NCBI GenBank assembly: GCA_030141605.1
Contig: JAQGDQ010000675.1
Location: 50,610 to 114,609, forward strand
DNA from: Tubiluchus corallicola
Lineage: Eukaryota; Priapulida; Priapulimorpha; Priapulimorphida; Tubiluchidae
DNA: 64,000 nucleotides
Reading direction: 5' to 3'
Part shown: positions 11,351 to 47,667 of the stretch, one piece after another
Layout: each line of letters starts with the position of its first letter
Numbering within the stretch: position 1 is the first letter of the stretch
The notes under the pieces: model-generated
What the model saw: the letters and a program-made list of their open reading frames with translations, nothing else
What the model was told of the DNA's origin: nothing
Databases searched by the model: none
Position numbers and translations under genes: made by a program

Positions 11351-13492
11351 TCATCTGAACCACGTGATCGTTATCGTGAAAATTCTTAGTACAAACACAA
11401 GGGTTATTAAAATAATTAAAATACAAATAGTTATCACAAGAATGATAATGGGAATAAGATACTTCATTCGATCCAGTTGTCCTGAGCACGACTGTTCTTT
11501 GCCGTCTTTCAACACACCTTGCTGCTTCTCAGTCTGGTGTTCTGGGACAATGGCTGATAATAAGGGATGTTCTGTTGTACCGTTTTCTAGCTTCTGCTGC
11601 TTCAGTGTTTCATTCTGAGCCTTTTGTTCTTGCAAAAGTTGTTCTTCATTGGGCATGTCAATGCACTGTCCGCTTTCGACATCTAGCACGTATCCTTTTT
11701 TGCAGTATTTTTCGCAGTTGTGCTTTTTGGAAAATATACCAGCTTCACGGATCGTGCAGTTTTTGGCTTCCTCGGGATCAGCTTGGCAAGGAGTACTGCA
11801 GTTGAACTCTTTGGATTCTTCTGTTTTGTTTTCTGCGCTACAGACATTTCCTCGTGGTTTGCAATTTCTAACTTTAGTCTGCCGCCCAGATGAAGTTCCA
11901 CAGGGGCTGCAATCTGTGTTAGGGATCCATTCACCCCATGTGCCTTGCTCTTGCTGAATTTCTGGTTTCTCTGTTTCTTGTTTTGGTGGTTGGTATACAT
12001 TTTCAGTGGCATGTTCTTGCACGAGTTGTTGGCCATCAGGTAAATCAAGACATTCTTCTTTGTCAATATCAAGGGCAAATCCTTTCCTACAGTACTTCTC
12101 ACATTGGTTTCTTTCAGAAAATATACCACTTTTATAAACTACACACACTTGGCGATTATTAGATCCAGCTGGGCAGGGATCTTTACAAACCATCTCTTCG
12201 GATTCTTCCAGTTTATATTGTGGACCACAAAGTTTTCCTACTGGAGTGCATGTTCTGGTTTTAGTTCTTGTGCCAGACGAAGTCCCACAAGGACTGCAGT
12301 CGTCCTTAGAAATCCATTCACCCCACGAACCTGGTGAAATAAAAAACAAGTCTTCCTCTGTTGATGATTTCTGCCCTAGCCAAGATCCTTCAACTTGTGG
12401 CGGTAGTAGTACATCATCTGGTGAATCAATACATTCTCCTTTGTCAATATCAAGTGCAAACCCTTCCTTGCAGTACTTTTCACATTTCTTCCTTTCAGAA
12501 AATATACCAGCTTCGTGAACTACACACACTTCACGATAATTAGATCCAGCTGGGCAGGGATCTTTACAAACAATCTCTTGAGATTCTTTCACTTTATATT
12601 GTGGACCACAAAGTTTTCCTACTGGAGTGCATGTTCTGGTTTTAGTTTTTGTACCAAATGAAGTTCCACAAGGACTGCAGCCTTTTTTAGAAATCCATGC
12701 ACCCCACGAACCTGGTGAAATAAAAAACAAGTCTTCCTCTGTTGATGATTTCTGCCCTAACCAAGATCCTTCAACTTGTGGCAGTAGTTGCTCCTTGTCA
12801 GGTATATCAATGCATTCGCCTTTGTCAACATCAAACGCAAACCCTTCCCTGCAGTACTTATCACACTTTTTCCTTTCGGAAAATATACCAGCTTCGCGAA
12901 CTACACATGCTTCACGATTATCAGGACTAGCTCGGCAAGGATCTTTACAAACAGTTTCCTCAGATTCTTCTCTTTCGTTCAAAGGGCCACAAAATCTTCC
13001 TGAAGGAATGCATGTTCTGGTTCTAGTTTTAGTGCCAGTCGATGTTCCACAAGGGGTACATTCTGCCTCAGTAACCCATTTACTCCATGAACCGGGTGGT
13101 GGAACATGACATGTTGAGTTGTCGAAGTTGATGCACACTACTTTATTTCGGCATTTTAACAAGTGTTTTGGGCAGTTGTAGTTGCAGAATTCTTCGTCGC
13201 TACCGTCGGAGCAATGCGGATATCCGTCGCATTTGAGAATCTCCCGGTAGCACTGCTGACCATTCATACACTGAAGAAAAGTCTCTTTGCACCAAAACAG
13301 TTCACAGTTCCTGTTCTTAGTGCAAGTGGGAAAAATATCACAGTCAAACACATCAGGAAGACACTGAACCTCACCTGGGTATTTATCCAGACAATTGTGA
13401 CACATTGGCTTCTGGCAAATTGAGAGTTTCAGTAAGAGGGCTGCATGAAGAACTTTAATAGTAAAAAGAAAGTGCACTCTCGCGGCTGCCAT
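11351..13492 (-). CDS. LDLa and four-TSP1 single-pass membrane protein
   Basis: An uninterrupted 713-residue frame starts at the ATG at 13490-13492 (good context, AACGCATGG). An in-frame GTG 36 bases upstream is not used. Residues 1-26 form a signal peptide. A Cys-rich stretch is followed by an LDL-receptor A domain (about 68-103) with all six cysteines and the Ca-binding pattern DGYPHCSDGSDEEFC, then a short cysteine pair region. Four thrombospondin type-1 repeats follow at about 135-186, 262-313, 389-440 and 518-569, each with WSKW/WGEW-type tryptophans and a CxPCGTSxG core. After every TSP1 comes a module with C-x13-C-x3-C-x12-C and the word EAGIFSERKKC. One transmembrane helix (about 678-705) lies near the C-terminus, with a very short cytoplasmic tail. 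Repeats 2 and 3 are nearly identical over 381 bp, so they duplicated recently. It is likely a cell-surface adhesion or recognition protein; ligand and name unknown. No intron is seen within it. Confidence 0.85.
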   Translation of the reverse strand: MAAARVHFLFTIKVLHAALLLKLSICQKPMCHNCLDKYPGEVQCLPDVFDCDIFPTCTKNRNCELFWCKETFLQCMNGQQCYREILKCDGYPHCSDGSDEEFCNYNCPKHLLKCRNKVVCINFDNSTCHVPPPGSWSKWVTEAECTPCGTSTGTKTRTRTCIPSGRFCGPLNEREESEETVCKDPCRASPDNREACVVREAGIFSERKKCDKYCREGFAFDVDKGECIDIPDKEQLLPQVEGSWLGQKSSTEEDLFFISPGSWGAWISKKGCSPCGTSFGTKTKTRTCTPVGKLCGPQYKVKESQEIVCKDPCPAGSNYREVCVVHEAGIFSERKKCEKYCKEGFALDIDKGECIDSPDDVLLPPQVEGSWLGQKSSTEEDLFFISPGSWGEWISKDDCSPCGTSSGTRTKTRTCTPVGKLCGPQYKLEESEEMVCKDPCPAGSNNRQVCVVYKSGIFSERNQCEKYCRKGFALDIDKEECLDLPDGQQLVQEHATENVYQPPKQETEKPEIQQEQGTWGEWIPNTDCSPCGTSSGRQTKVRNCKPRGNVCSAENKTEESKEFNCSTPCQADPEEAKNCTIREAGIFSKKHNCEKYCKKGYVLDVESGQCIDMPNEEQLLQEQKAQNETLKQQKLENGTTEHPLLSAIVPEHQTEKQQGVLKDGKEQSCSGQLDRMKYLIPIIILVITICILIILITLVFVLRIFTITITWFR

Positions 13493-13499
13493 GCGTTTA

Positions 13500-14150
13500 G
13501 GGTAAGGTAAAGAAATGTCTGTGAGCACAGAACTGCTGCAAGTTTCATTTTAAACAATTTAAACGTAACACTGTGTCTTTTTGAGACGTCAGGCTGCTGC
13601 TGTTTCGAATAAAAGAGAGGAACCTAGAGAATGTTTTGCAAAGTACACTAAGTTAAAAGATTTCGTAAGAATTTTGGTTGGGTCATTGTGATGACATCAT
13701 AATTTAATTTTGAAAAAAGTTGCAAGAAACGCAAGAACTCATTGAAAGCGCTTGTAGGAATTCAACGTGACGTTACTGTAAAACGTCGTGTAACAATGGA
13801 AGAGTAAAAATAAAAGTTTGAAGTTACCAAACTATAAAGAACGCCATTGTTTTTTTATCATTATGTAAAGCCAATTCATTCTCTCATGCCGCAAAACCTT
13901 TCTTCTACTGTATAATTTTGCTTTTCAGTGACTCGGTAATAAAGAGTTCAGTACAGCAGAGAACTGAGCACGAGGTGGCTTTAACAGTTGAAAGTATATT
14001 TTTGCTTTTTTTCGAATATTTCATTTACTTATTAAAGTACTGTATTTGCAAATTTTATTAAGTAGTAGATAAGAAGTACTGACCTTCAACCACCCTATGC
14101 TATAACAAGTTTTTTTTAATACTGATATATTTGTTAAATTGTGTTTTATT
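13500..14150. other. Upstream region of the TSP1 gene; no element recognised
   Basis: The sequence lies 5' of the TSP1/LDLa gene on its strand and should contain its promoter. I could not identify a convincing TATA box, first exon or other element. Confidence 0.35.
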
Positions 14151-14303
14151 AGTACAAGAGTCCTTTGGGGCTAGCTACAACACTATTGTTTAACATAGCC
14201 ATTTTATACATGCTGATAACTATAGATAGTACAAAAGTCCTCTTGGGGCTAGTTATAACACTATTGTTTGACACAGACATTTTATACATGCTGATAATTA
14301 TTA
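14151..14303 (+). repeat. Two-copy tandem duplication, about 76 bp
   Basis: AGTACAAGAGTCCTTTGGGG with GCTAGCTACAACACTATTGT and TTTTATACATGCTGATAA is repeated once immediately downstream with about 10% differences. No gene. Confidence 0.75.
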
Positions 14304-14738
14304 CATACCACAATTGTGATACAGTTACTAATCCATCACTTATCATCAATTACCATTAAATTTTAGTCAACATCTGTTTACCAGAATTATTATATATTGC
14401 TATACATTGTGTTCAATAATTTTGTTGTTAAAAATTTGATCAGTAGTTTTTCAGTACAATATGAATGATGTTTCACTGTTCTGAAATGGCTGCCATGTTG
14501 TATTTGTGCAATGGCTTGTTTCTGTAATTAAAACGTACCACTGACCTAGGTTTATTGGTAAACAAATCTTGCCTAATAACTGAATATAACTACCGCTGTT
14601 TCATTTTGTCCCAGACTGTGTAACAACATACCCCGAGTGAGGGGTTTGCAGTTACATTTTTATTTTTCTTGATATCTCTACAGGTTCGTAATCCTTTAGT
14701 GTGTTAATGACTACATTTGTAGAGAGATTTGTGTACTT
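14304..14738. other. No feature recognised
   Basis: AT-rich intergenic sequence. Confidence 0.4.
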
Positions 14739-15209
14739 TGCCTGGGCAGGCCCCATTTCAGGGGGGGGAGTGGGGATACTTCCCCGGGGCCTCACCCTCC
14801 AGGGGGCCTCGCGCCGAGGTAACATTTTTTTTGCTTTATGCGAACATACTGCCTCCTCCCTCCCTCTCTTGCCGCACGAGCACCGATGTTCAGCTGTTTT
14901 CAGTTTTGGAATTTCTAACACCGGCTTGTACGGAAGTGAGAGTATGGTATTACATATTGCAAACATGTTGTTTTTGATTTGACTATTTGACAAGTATTAA
15001 GGACTGGTCTTGAGAATAAAGCAGTTTTTCTTTCAATTGTTCTTTCCTTTAACAACTGTATAACTCCATATTTTCTCTTCGAAAATGCTTCTCCGGCATT
15101 CTAGCAGTTCAAAAATTTTCTGGGCGCCCGCACCCCCCCCCCCCGAGGGGGCCTCACACACCCCACTTCCTCGGGCCTTGCTTAGGCTGAAATAGGCCCT
15201 GTGCCTGGA
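14739..15209 (+). mobile_element. Non-autonomous hAT-type element, copy 3 (microsatellite contracted)
   Basis: The element (14747-15201) starts CAGGCCCCATTTCAG and ends CTGAAATAGGCCCTG, flanked by TGCCTGGG / TGCCTGGA (7 of 8 matching). It shares its middle and GC-rich arms with the copy at 10532-11061, but its CT tract is only a few units long (about 14850-14870). Microsatellite length therefore varies between copies of one element. Confidence 0.82.
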
Positions 15210-16640
15210 TACTAGTCATGAGATGTATTACAAGAGAAAATATATGAAATATTACAACCATACCCGGTACATCTATTCTGCAGGGGTAACAAGTGGAAAT
15301 GCAAAGACCACCAGCCTACATGTAGAAAACAGTGGCAGCTCGTAGTTAAAACTAGTGGCGGTGCTGTTTCACAAAATGTCTAGTTATTGTTTCAATACTG
15401 TGTAAAACGAAACAAACATAATTTTTTGTGTAATTTGTAATTGTAATTTCTAACAAACATAAAAAAATTACATAAACTTGATAAAATCCTAAACAAAAAA
15501 GTGTTTACTAATAGCCTAAATTGTCGCAGTTCAAGCTTGATCCATTCACGGTAAGCACGTAACAACAAACTGTGTGAACGACAGTACTTTCTCTACCTAG
15601 CAGGAGGCACTAGCAGTGCAGCATACACAGTGTTATCTCAGCCATGCGCACAACAGCCAAAAACACTGTGCTGGGCTGTGAAGCAAACAGTACTACCCTC
15701 ATGTGGTCTGGTTCCGTACAAGTATAAAGAAATAACTAAAGAAAAATGACATCATATTGAATATTATCGATAATACTGAGTGAAAATAGGGGGCGCTGCA
15801 GTTCTTCTGGTAGGAAATAAAATGGTGACTTGAACGGCAATAACAATAACAAAGACAAAAACTGTGAGGAATTATCTATAAAAGAAATGATTTTCTTCAT
15901 CAAAATCAAAGATTAAAATGTTACATAATCGTAGTAAGAAAATATATTTTTTCATCAAAATTTTCTTGAAAAAAATCTGTGTGAAATTTTTCAACATTGA
16001 TAGAAAATAGTAAAAAAACAGATTGCAATTATTACATTTCATTAAAAAATAAGGTACTTAAAAAATGTTTAAGCTAAAGTTCCTAATAGTTTACAATTCA
16101 TACAAAACTGTGAGAAAACAAGTCGTTTTGTAACATTATAAAACACAATAAATAACTCATTCATCAAGATATAAAATGATATACAAATTTAAGTACATAC
16201 AGTCACAAAGGCACTTATGGTAATTTGTACAATATGACTATTAAACATTTTTGTTTCTAGAAATGAAAATTAAAGTTGCACAGCTGGAGTTTTCACATGT
16301 CACTCTAAACTCTTTGAAATCTCAGTCAGCCTAAAAACTACAGTTTGGGAAAGTAGTTGACTAAATACGCAAACATGACATGCACGTGAGTACAATCATT
16401 TAGATCATACAGAAAACTGAATAAAAAAATTAAATTCAGTTTAAATTTGAACCGCTTATGCACATCAATAGAGTGAAGAAAAGCAAAACTTTGCACAAAT
16501 ATATTTTACAAGGTAATACGTTATGGATGTTATATAAAATGTGTGAATAAAAAAACATGGTGTTTATTTTGTTGGTGAAAAGTGCATAATTAGTACCAAG
16601 TTTTGCATCTTCTCTGCGAATTTTCATTTCGCAAACAAGG
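15210..16640. other. No feature recognised
   Basis: About 1.4 kb of AT-rich sequence with no open frame over 65 codons and no recognisable repeat. Confidence 0.4.
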
Positions 16641-16736
16641 AGAAGGAAAGGGGAGGGAGGGAGGTAATGAGAGAGAAGGGGAGAGACAGACGGAGAGAGA
16701 GCGAGAGAGAGAGAGAGAGACAGGGAGAGAGAGAGA

Positions 16737-16818
<82 letters not shown>
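16641..16818 (+). repeat. (GA)n microsatellite
   Basis: Imperfect GGGA/GAGA units become a pure GA tract from about 16740 to 16817. No inverted repeat of the hAT family flanks it. The Arg/Glu and Leu/Ser frames over it are artefacts. Confidence 0.9.
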
Positions 16819-16822
<4 letters not shown>

Positions 16823-17331
16823 CTACGAGCAACAAAACATGTGACATTTAGAGAATGTATCAATGTATCTATATTTTCGTTGGTCATGCATTGATGACCG
16901 TTTTCACTTTGCCGCCTTCGGTACCACCACCTATGTGGGTGCTGCCATCTGTTAGTTAAGGCTAGAGAACCACAGACTATGTACCATGGTAGCACTAAAT
17001 AAACTATATTGACTGATCAAATATCAAATGACTGACTGCATCCTTTCACGCATCCTTTGCTACAAAATTGTCAAAAGAGACAAATAAACAAAGTGTGTTT
17101 GATCAAACAACTGTACATGTATATACAAGATAGATGCCTGTTAACAAACACACTAAAAAGAATAAATTAAGGTACAATAGCAAAAGCTAATGGGGCCCTG
17201 CCCTAACATGTTTTTTTTATCATGCCAGTACCATGCAAAACCATTTAAAGGAAAAGTACACGATTCTTTACAGAAATTTCTGTGAATAGCACATTGTGTT
17301 ATTTTAGTGCAGGTGTACATATACAACTAGA
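16819..17331. other. No feature recognised
   Basis: Intergenic sequence with no supportable feature. Confidence 0.4.
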
Positions 17332-17828
17332 CTGTAGACCAGGGGTGTGCAAATTGCGGCCCGCCGAGAGAATTTGTGCAGCCCGCGAAGAGATTTGTCA
17401 ACCTAATGAAAGCACGGCCCGGGCGATTAATTGAGTGTATCCAGCTGAAGTCCGTGCCACGATCCCAAAGATAGTGTGGGTAGTTTTTTCTACTAGATCG
17501 GATGCCATTAACCCTTACAAGACGGTTGTAGCTTAATGTTACTGTACTACACAGACTGTGTAATACACATTACTAATATGCATTGTAATGAAATTACCAC
17601 TATCTGTCCTGAAAGTAGAAATATAAGGTTTGTAATATAAATTTTAATAACTTCTAAAATAGTTTCTTGAGTGTAGTACTAATGATGTACGCAGGTCGGA
17701 TGCAAAAAATCGTTATTAGGCCTTTCTGTACTTGGCTCCTTCATCAAACTGCCTGTGACCCGCAGGAATTGCGGGAAAGTTTAATGTGGCCCGGTTAATC
17801 AGATAATTTGCACACCCCTGGTGTAGAC
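17332..17828. mobile_element. Non-autonomous hAT (Charlie-like) element
   Basis: The element at 17340-17820 has ends CAGGGGTGTGCAAATT and AATTTGCACACCCCTG, a 16-bp perfect terminal inverted repeat. The subterminal GCGGCCCG is also partly mirrored (TGTGGCCCGG). CTGTAGAC and GTGTAGAC flank it (7 of 8), fitting the hAT 8-bp target duplication. No transposase frame is present. GGTGTACA-ATACAACTAGAC also occurs on both sides outside the element, so the host sequence was itself duplicated. Confidence 0.85.
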
Positions 17829-18407
17829 TACTAGGTGTACACATACAACTAGACAGCGACAAAGTGAATTAGTATTGGTGCAACCTGTCACAGCAGAATA
17901 AGAAAAAAATCATCACATTCCAGCTCTACTATTCCCAGATTAATCAATCGCACATACAATCCGGATTTGTGTCTTTAGGCATGTAAAATTTAAACTGCTG
18001 CATCTGCCATCATGTTTATTTATGAATTAAAGAGCTATCACTGCAATGAACATTAAATAAAAATTGATTTTACATAAAAAGTTGCCAAACAAAATAAGAA
18101 ATTATGATAATTTTAATGTCAAGATTATTATTAATGATGGAACAAATCCACAATTCATTAAATTTTGATGTCGAATTTGAAAGACAAAAAATGTGAAATG
18201 TTGCGATATGCAGCTTTCCCAACACTAAAATAATCTCCCTAAATTTGCTCATTCTCGTTACTTACGTTACGGAATTGCAATCAGAACAGCTTCTTTGCAT
18301 AAAAAACAACTTTTATATCGTCCACATGTAATCAGCTTGGACACAGAGTTTATGTTTCAAGTAGCGCTATGCAAAACTTGAAAAATGAAATGTCCGCACT
18401 AACAATA
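17829..18407. other. No feature recognised
   Basis: AT-rich, downstream of the CCDC85 stop on its strand. It may contain 3' UTR of that gene, but no decisive polyadenylation signal was identified. Confidence 0.35.
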
Positions 18408-18765
18408 AGCCTTTTCACAGATTCAGTGATTGTACCAGACAACGCATTTATGTACACTTGACAATGCCTCGCAGCCCATGTTATTGTAATAGTAACAGTT
18501 TTAACAGCTAGCTAGAATCTTACTTAGTTCATTCTTTTTGTTCGCAAGCAAAATCCTGCTAGTAAATCACTGCACGCAGACTAATGCATAATTAAGTCCA
18601 CGTAAAACAACTGAAGTTACTGAACTGATGCTGCAGATAGTTTTGCTTTACACACACATGTCACATGATGGTTGTAAGTAAAACGTGTTGCTGTGGTACA
18701 CTTAACCTTTGACCTACACCTACAACTGCACGTGCGCACAACGAAACTGTGAAAAGGCTCATTTT
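18408..18765. mobile_element. MITE family Z, copy b
   Basis: The ends read AATAAGCCTTTTCACAG and CTGTGAAAAGGCTCATTT, an inverted repeat extended on the right by CGAAACTGTGAAAAGG. The subterminal words GGTACACTTAACCTTTGACCT and the middle AGCTAGCTAGAATCTTACTTAG are shared with the copies at 7196, 20727, 38428 and 39519. Confidence 0.75.
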
Positions 18766-19738
18766 AATGACGGATTGCATGCAAAGAAACTGAATTGAGA
18801 CTTGTAAACTTCAGTTAACTTATTCAAATACTGTAAACACTTCGTAAATATTTAGCAGTGCACAAATCACCAACTCAATAAAATGATTTACATAACTTTA
18901 TGAATGAGGTTCAAAACAGCTCTTCTCTCTGAGCTATTCGACCAGAATGATGGTGTAGCAGACTTAGCTTTTTTTTGTTAATCTTACTTATCGTGCACGA
19001 GGCGCCATCTGTGGCGGAAATGTAAAGTTTTTGGTTTTGGCCAGTTTTTCTGTTTGTTACCTGCTAGTCACCTGTCTGTTTTACTCACCTGTGCTCTGAA
19101 CAGTCAGGTTAAGCCACTTTATGGGATATTTGAGACATTTACGTACTAATTATGTTACAATTAAGCATTCAGTGGTATTAACCTCTGTTGACAGTGTTTC
19201 TGTGACTACAGATGGGATCAAGGATCTGTAATGACTTATAGCAGCTGTTTGATGGCTGAAGTGAAATAGTTATATTACTAAATAGTTTCCTTTCTATAAT
19301 CCTTTAAATATAGTTAACCTAATTATGTGAAATTTCTGAAAAGTACTCTAAGATTTGTTGGTCTTCCCCTTTGGTTTTTCAGTTTGCCTAGAAAGTACCT
19401 CTTTCTTCAGAAAACTCTTTCTGCGCCAAAACTAAGCAAAAGTCTACATGAAACATGTGAGTTCTAAGTAAAGTGTTACAAAATACAAAATATTTCATTT
19501 GATTATCCATTACAAAAAAAACAGCAGTCATTTGTAGATCGTAAAGTCAATGATACACGGCCACTAAAACACACAAACCCTATTCACAAGTACTAAATGG
19601 TGGCGAGTTTTTTTATACAGATTGCCATGTAACAAATCTTTTGACATCTGCCGTTTGACGTATGACCATTTTTAGGGCGACCGTGTATCACTGTTTTAAC
19701 ATGACATGCATCACTCAGATTCTGAATTCTTCTTTTCG
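18766..19738. other. Probable 3' flank of CCDC85; no element recognised
   Basis: Lies downstream of the CCDC85 stop codon on the minus strand and probably includes its 3' UTR. No other feature was recognised. Confidence 0.35.
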
Positions 19739-44754
<25,016 letters not shown>

Positions 44755-45056
44755 CTAAAATAAAAGCAAAAAAACATTAGCAAGTTGCACATCAAATGTG
44801 TAAGTTCAATAAATTCTCAATTACCATTTTTTGTCAATGTGCAATGTCAATTGAGTTTATTTCACACACATCACAGGAAGCAATTACAAAATTAAAATTT
44901 TTCCGAATTAGAATTACTAATAGATTTTTTGCTATTAACTGGTCTCTCATTACGCTTTCTCTTGCACTTACTTAATCACTTGTTCTCCTCTGATACTTCA
45001 TCTTCCTCCTTTTACTTTCGTATAAAATTTGTATGATTAATCCGTTGTGTATTTTA

Positions 45057-45450
45057 TACAAGTGTAATCTTAATAAAACATGGCTACAACAGGTTACTGA
45101 ACACTTTATAATCATGAGCACAGTTTTTCTTAGTTCTCGCTCCATTTCATCTTTCATTCACTACTCCCCCCCCCCCCACTTTTATGTATATATTATCATT
45201 ATTTCAATTATTAATCACTTCTTCAAGATTTCCACGTACAGTTTGGCCTGTCAAGCTATGCTTTTAGGCTCAAACTGTATGCATTAAAATTATTCTGTAA
45301 TGTAATTTGCACATGTATATGCTGCATAAGAATCTCTTTTGTAATTTCTGGATAATATTGCATTTATATTTATATTTTCTTCAGTGAAATTACCTGTATT
45401 TTTATTATAACTGTTAGATGCAGAGTGGAAATAAATAAACTTATGAATAA
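45057..45450 (+). mobile_element. LINE 3' UTR fragment, sibling of 27230-29061
   Basis: The plus strand reads GAACACTTTATAATCATGAGC, TCGCTCCATTTCATCTTTCA, ACTACTCCCCCCCC and ACAGTTTGGCCTGTCAAGCT in the same order as the reverse complement of 27230-27550. It ends with AGTGGAAATAAATAAACTT. The copy is about 390 bp, severely 5'-truncated, and identifies the family's 3' terminus. Confidence 0.85.
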
Positions 45451-46446
45451 ATAAAAATATAAAAACGTGCACTAGAAGAGATTAATAAACATGTCTACGT
45501 CTATAATAGATATAAATAAATTAATATTTACTTCAAGGCATTAGCAGAAATAAATACTTTATAAAAAATTTAGCACGAATATTCCAAAAGTTGTAAAAAA
45601 ACTGAAAATGTCTATTCATTAAATTAATTTAAATTTATGCTGTTGAAATTTGTTTTGATCCATCGTAATAGTATTCGACAACAACATATTAAAATGTGCA
45701 CAAATTAAGCAGTTATAAAGCTGACCTATAATTATAATTTAATAAGGCCATGAAGAAAAAATAACTAAGTTACAATAATTACAATACTAATGAATCTTTT
45801 TCTAAACAAATTTGAAACTTTAAATTTAAATTTAGAAAAAGATCAATTTAAATTCAAATTTTATAATTAAAAATATAATACATACCAATACTGGAGCATC
45901 AACGATTCTTAATATCACATTTCCCACAGTTACACAACGTACATTGTTCCCTCACTAAACCGCTCTCAGAATCAAACGTGCTCTTAACACCAACACAACT
46001 ATAAATCTCAGGTAGGTGGAAAATGAGAGAGAGACAGGTATGAGAAATGGTCACTCAGGTAGAACAAGTCTCTGCCTGCAGCACAAAGTCATGCTGGTGG
46101 CTTTCTGAACTTTTACAAAAGGACAGCCTGATTATTAGCTGTTGTTTGTCACTAATGCATCACCAGCCAAGGTGTCAGTTGCTATTAACATACTTAATGA
46201 AAACGCTCATTAACTAAATGTTTTTAGCAATTAATCAATGACTAAATTAGGTTTGTGTGCCAGCAGTCTTGTGTAGTCTATTATATGTTATATATTATCT
46301 AAACGAAATGACTTTACTTTTAGAACTAATAGTGTAATAAGTAATTTTAAATTTGCGAATAGCACAGTTAAAACTAAAGCACAATTTCAATCGCATTGTA
46401 CTGTATTGTATTGGACAGTTACTGTATTGCCACAGTTTTTATGGAT
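45451..46446. other. Possible CCDC85 promoter region; candidate leader exon ending 45886
   Basis: On the minus strand, a candidate non-coding exon from around 46000 ends CTCCAGTATTG before GTATGTATTA (donor at 45885-45884). No TATA box is evident. The evidence is a single splice motif, so confidence is low. Confidence 0.25.
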
Positions 46447-46998
46447 CGCAAAATTGGAAGCTTGATATAAGTTGTATAAATGTTATTGATACAATAATTG
46501 TTGGCATCCTTCTGCCTCGGAAGACAATGGAGTGTGTGTCAAGAGAGTGCAGCACGATCCCTTGAACGTCTCCAGGGCGCACGCCTGGGCAAGGTGTATG
46601 GAGATCCTGAGTTGCCCAGACAACAGGAACCCCCTCTCTTTCTCCCTGGTGTAGTCCAACGGAAAGCGGAGCGATACGTTTGGCACCAGGTTGGCTGCAG
46701 GAGCTGCCGGAGTCAGTGAGCATGCTGCACTGGTCCGCCTTTGGGGCACCACTCCTGATTTGGAAGGTTTACTCCTCTACACATGGCCGTTGGGTCACTT
46801 GACCTCCTCCGCCCCCTAGCCAATGGCTGCTTGTGCAGCTCCTCCACCTAGTGTCGAGATACAGTGCGGGCATCCCCCAAGCCTACAGCATCTGGTATTC
46901 CTAGGCGGTCACCCATCCAAGTACTAACCAGGCTATATGTTGCTTAACTTCGGAGATCAGACGAGAACCGGTGTTTTCGAAGTGATTTGGCCGTAGTC
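46447..46998 (-). mobile_element. 5S-rRNA-headed SINE candidate
   Basis: The minus strand 46998-46879 is exactly 120 nt long and matches 5S rRNA throughout: GACTACGGCC, AAAACACCGGTTCTCGTCTG, AAGTTAAGCAAC (box A), TGGTTAGTACTTGGATGGGT and GACCGCC (box C), and GCTGTAGGCTT. It differs in the middle (CATATAGCC where CGTCGGGCC is expected). No T-run terminator follows; the next TTTT on the strand is at about 46447-46450. A Pol III transcript would thus run about 550 nt into a unique body with GCCAATGGCTGC and CTTTCCGTTGGACTACACC. This organisation fits SINE3-type elements. A 5S pseudogene next to unrelated sequence is the alternative. Confidence 0.7.
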
Positions 46999-47667
46999 TT
47001 GATACAATACAGCCTGGAATATTGGTGTTAGAAAGTTACGGCAATTACCATATCGTTACTCATAGATATATATATACTACCGCATATTAGCAAAATTATG
47101 CTTTATGAAAACCAATGTAAAAATTGGTCCTAGAAATGCGATAACCAAAGAGGTTATGCTAGGTGCGAGCACATGTCGTAGGTTGTACTGAAGTGTATCG
47201 CAAAGTAGCGGCCGACCAGCAAGTGGCACATGGCATTTGTTAGTATATGTAGTTTATACTAGAGAAAAGAGTTGTATAATATATGTGAAAAAAGGAAAAG
47301 TAAGGCAGGTCAGTAAGAACAGGATAGCGATAAATAAAAGTTTTGGAAAAAAGAAGGTCATGGGGACAGGTTTATACATTATAGTTTTAGTAATTTGGGA
47401 AGTTTTTGCTTTTATGGTTATTGTTAGGTTTTTTATTTTTATAAAGATTATCCATGTTTATGTTTGGTGCATTGAAATAGATTTTGCTTTCCAAAGTTGA
47501 CATTGTTATCGTTGAAATTTTTAGCTTTTTTTATATTCTCATTTATGCAGGAGTGTAATTATAATCATAAAATTAGTTTGTATTAATGGAGACAAATTTT
47601 ACATACATATAGTTATAATATTTTGCAAGGAGTATGTTATGAAAGGAGTAAGGAAGACAAAAACAAA
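46999..47667. other. No feature recognised
   Basis: AT-rich. An 87-codon frame at 47237-47500 shows no recognisable family. Confidence 0.4.

Noticed and set aside
13493-13528. GTG start 36 bases upstream in the TSP1 gene
   Set aside because: A non-ATG start is unlikely in a nuclear animal gene. The downstream ATG has a good context and is followed directly by a signal peptide.
46879-46998. Functional 5S rRNA gene
   Set aside because: The middle (loop E/helix region around CATATAGCC) deviates and no T-run terminator follows. I prefer a SINE head or pseudogene.
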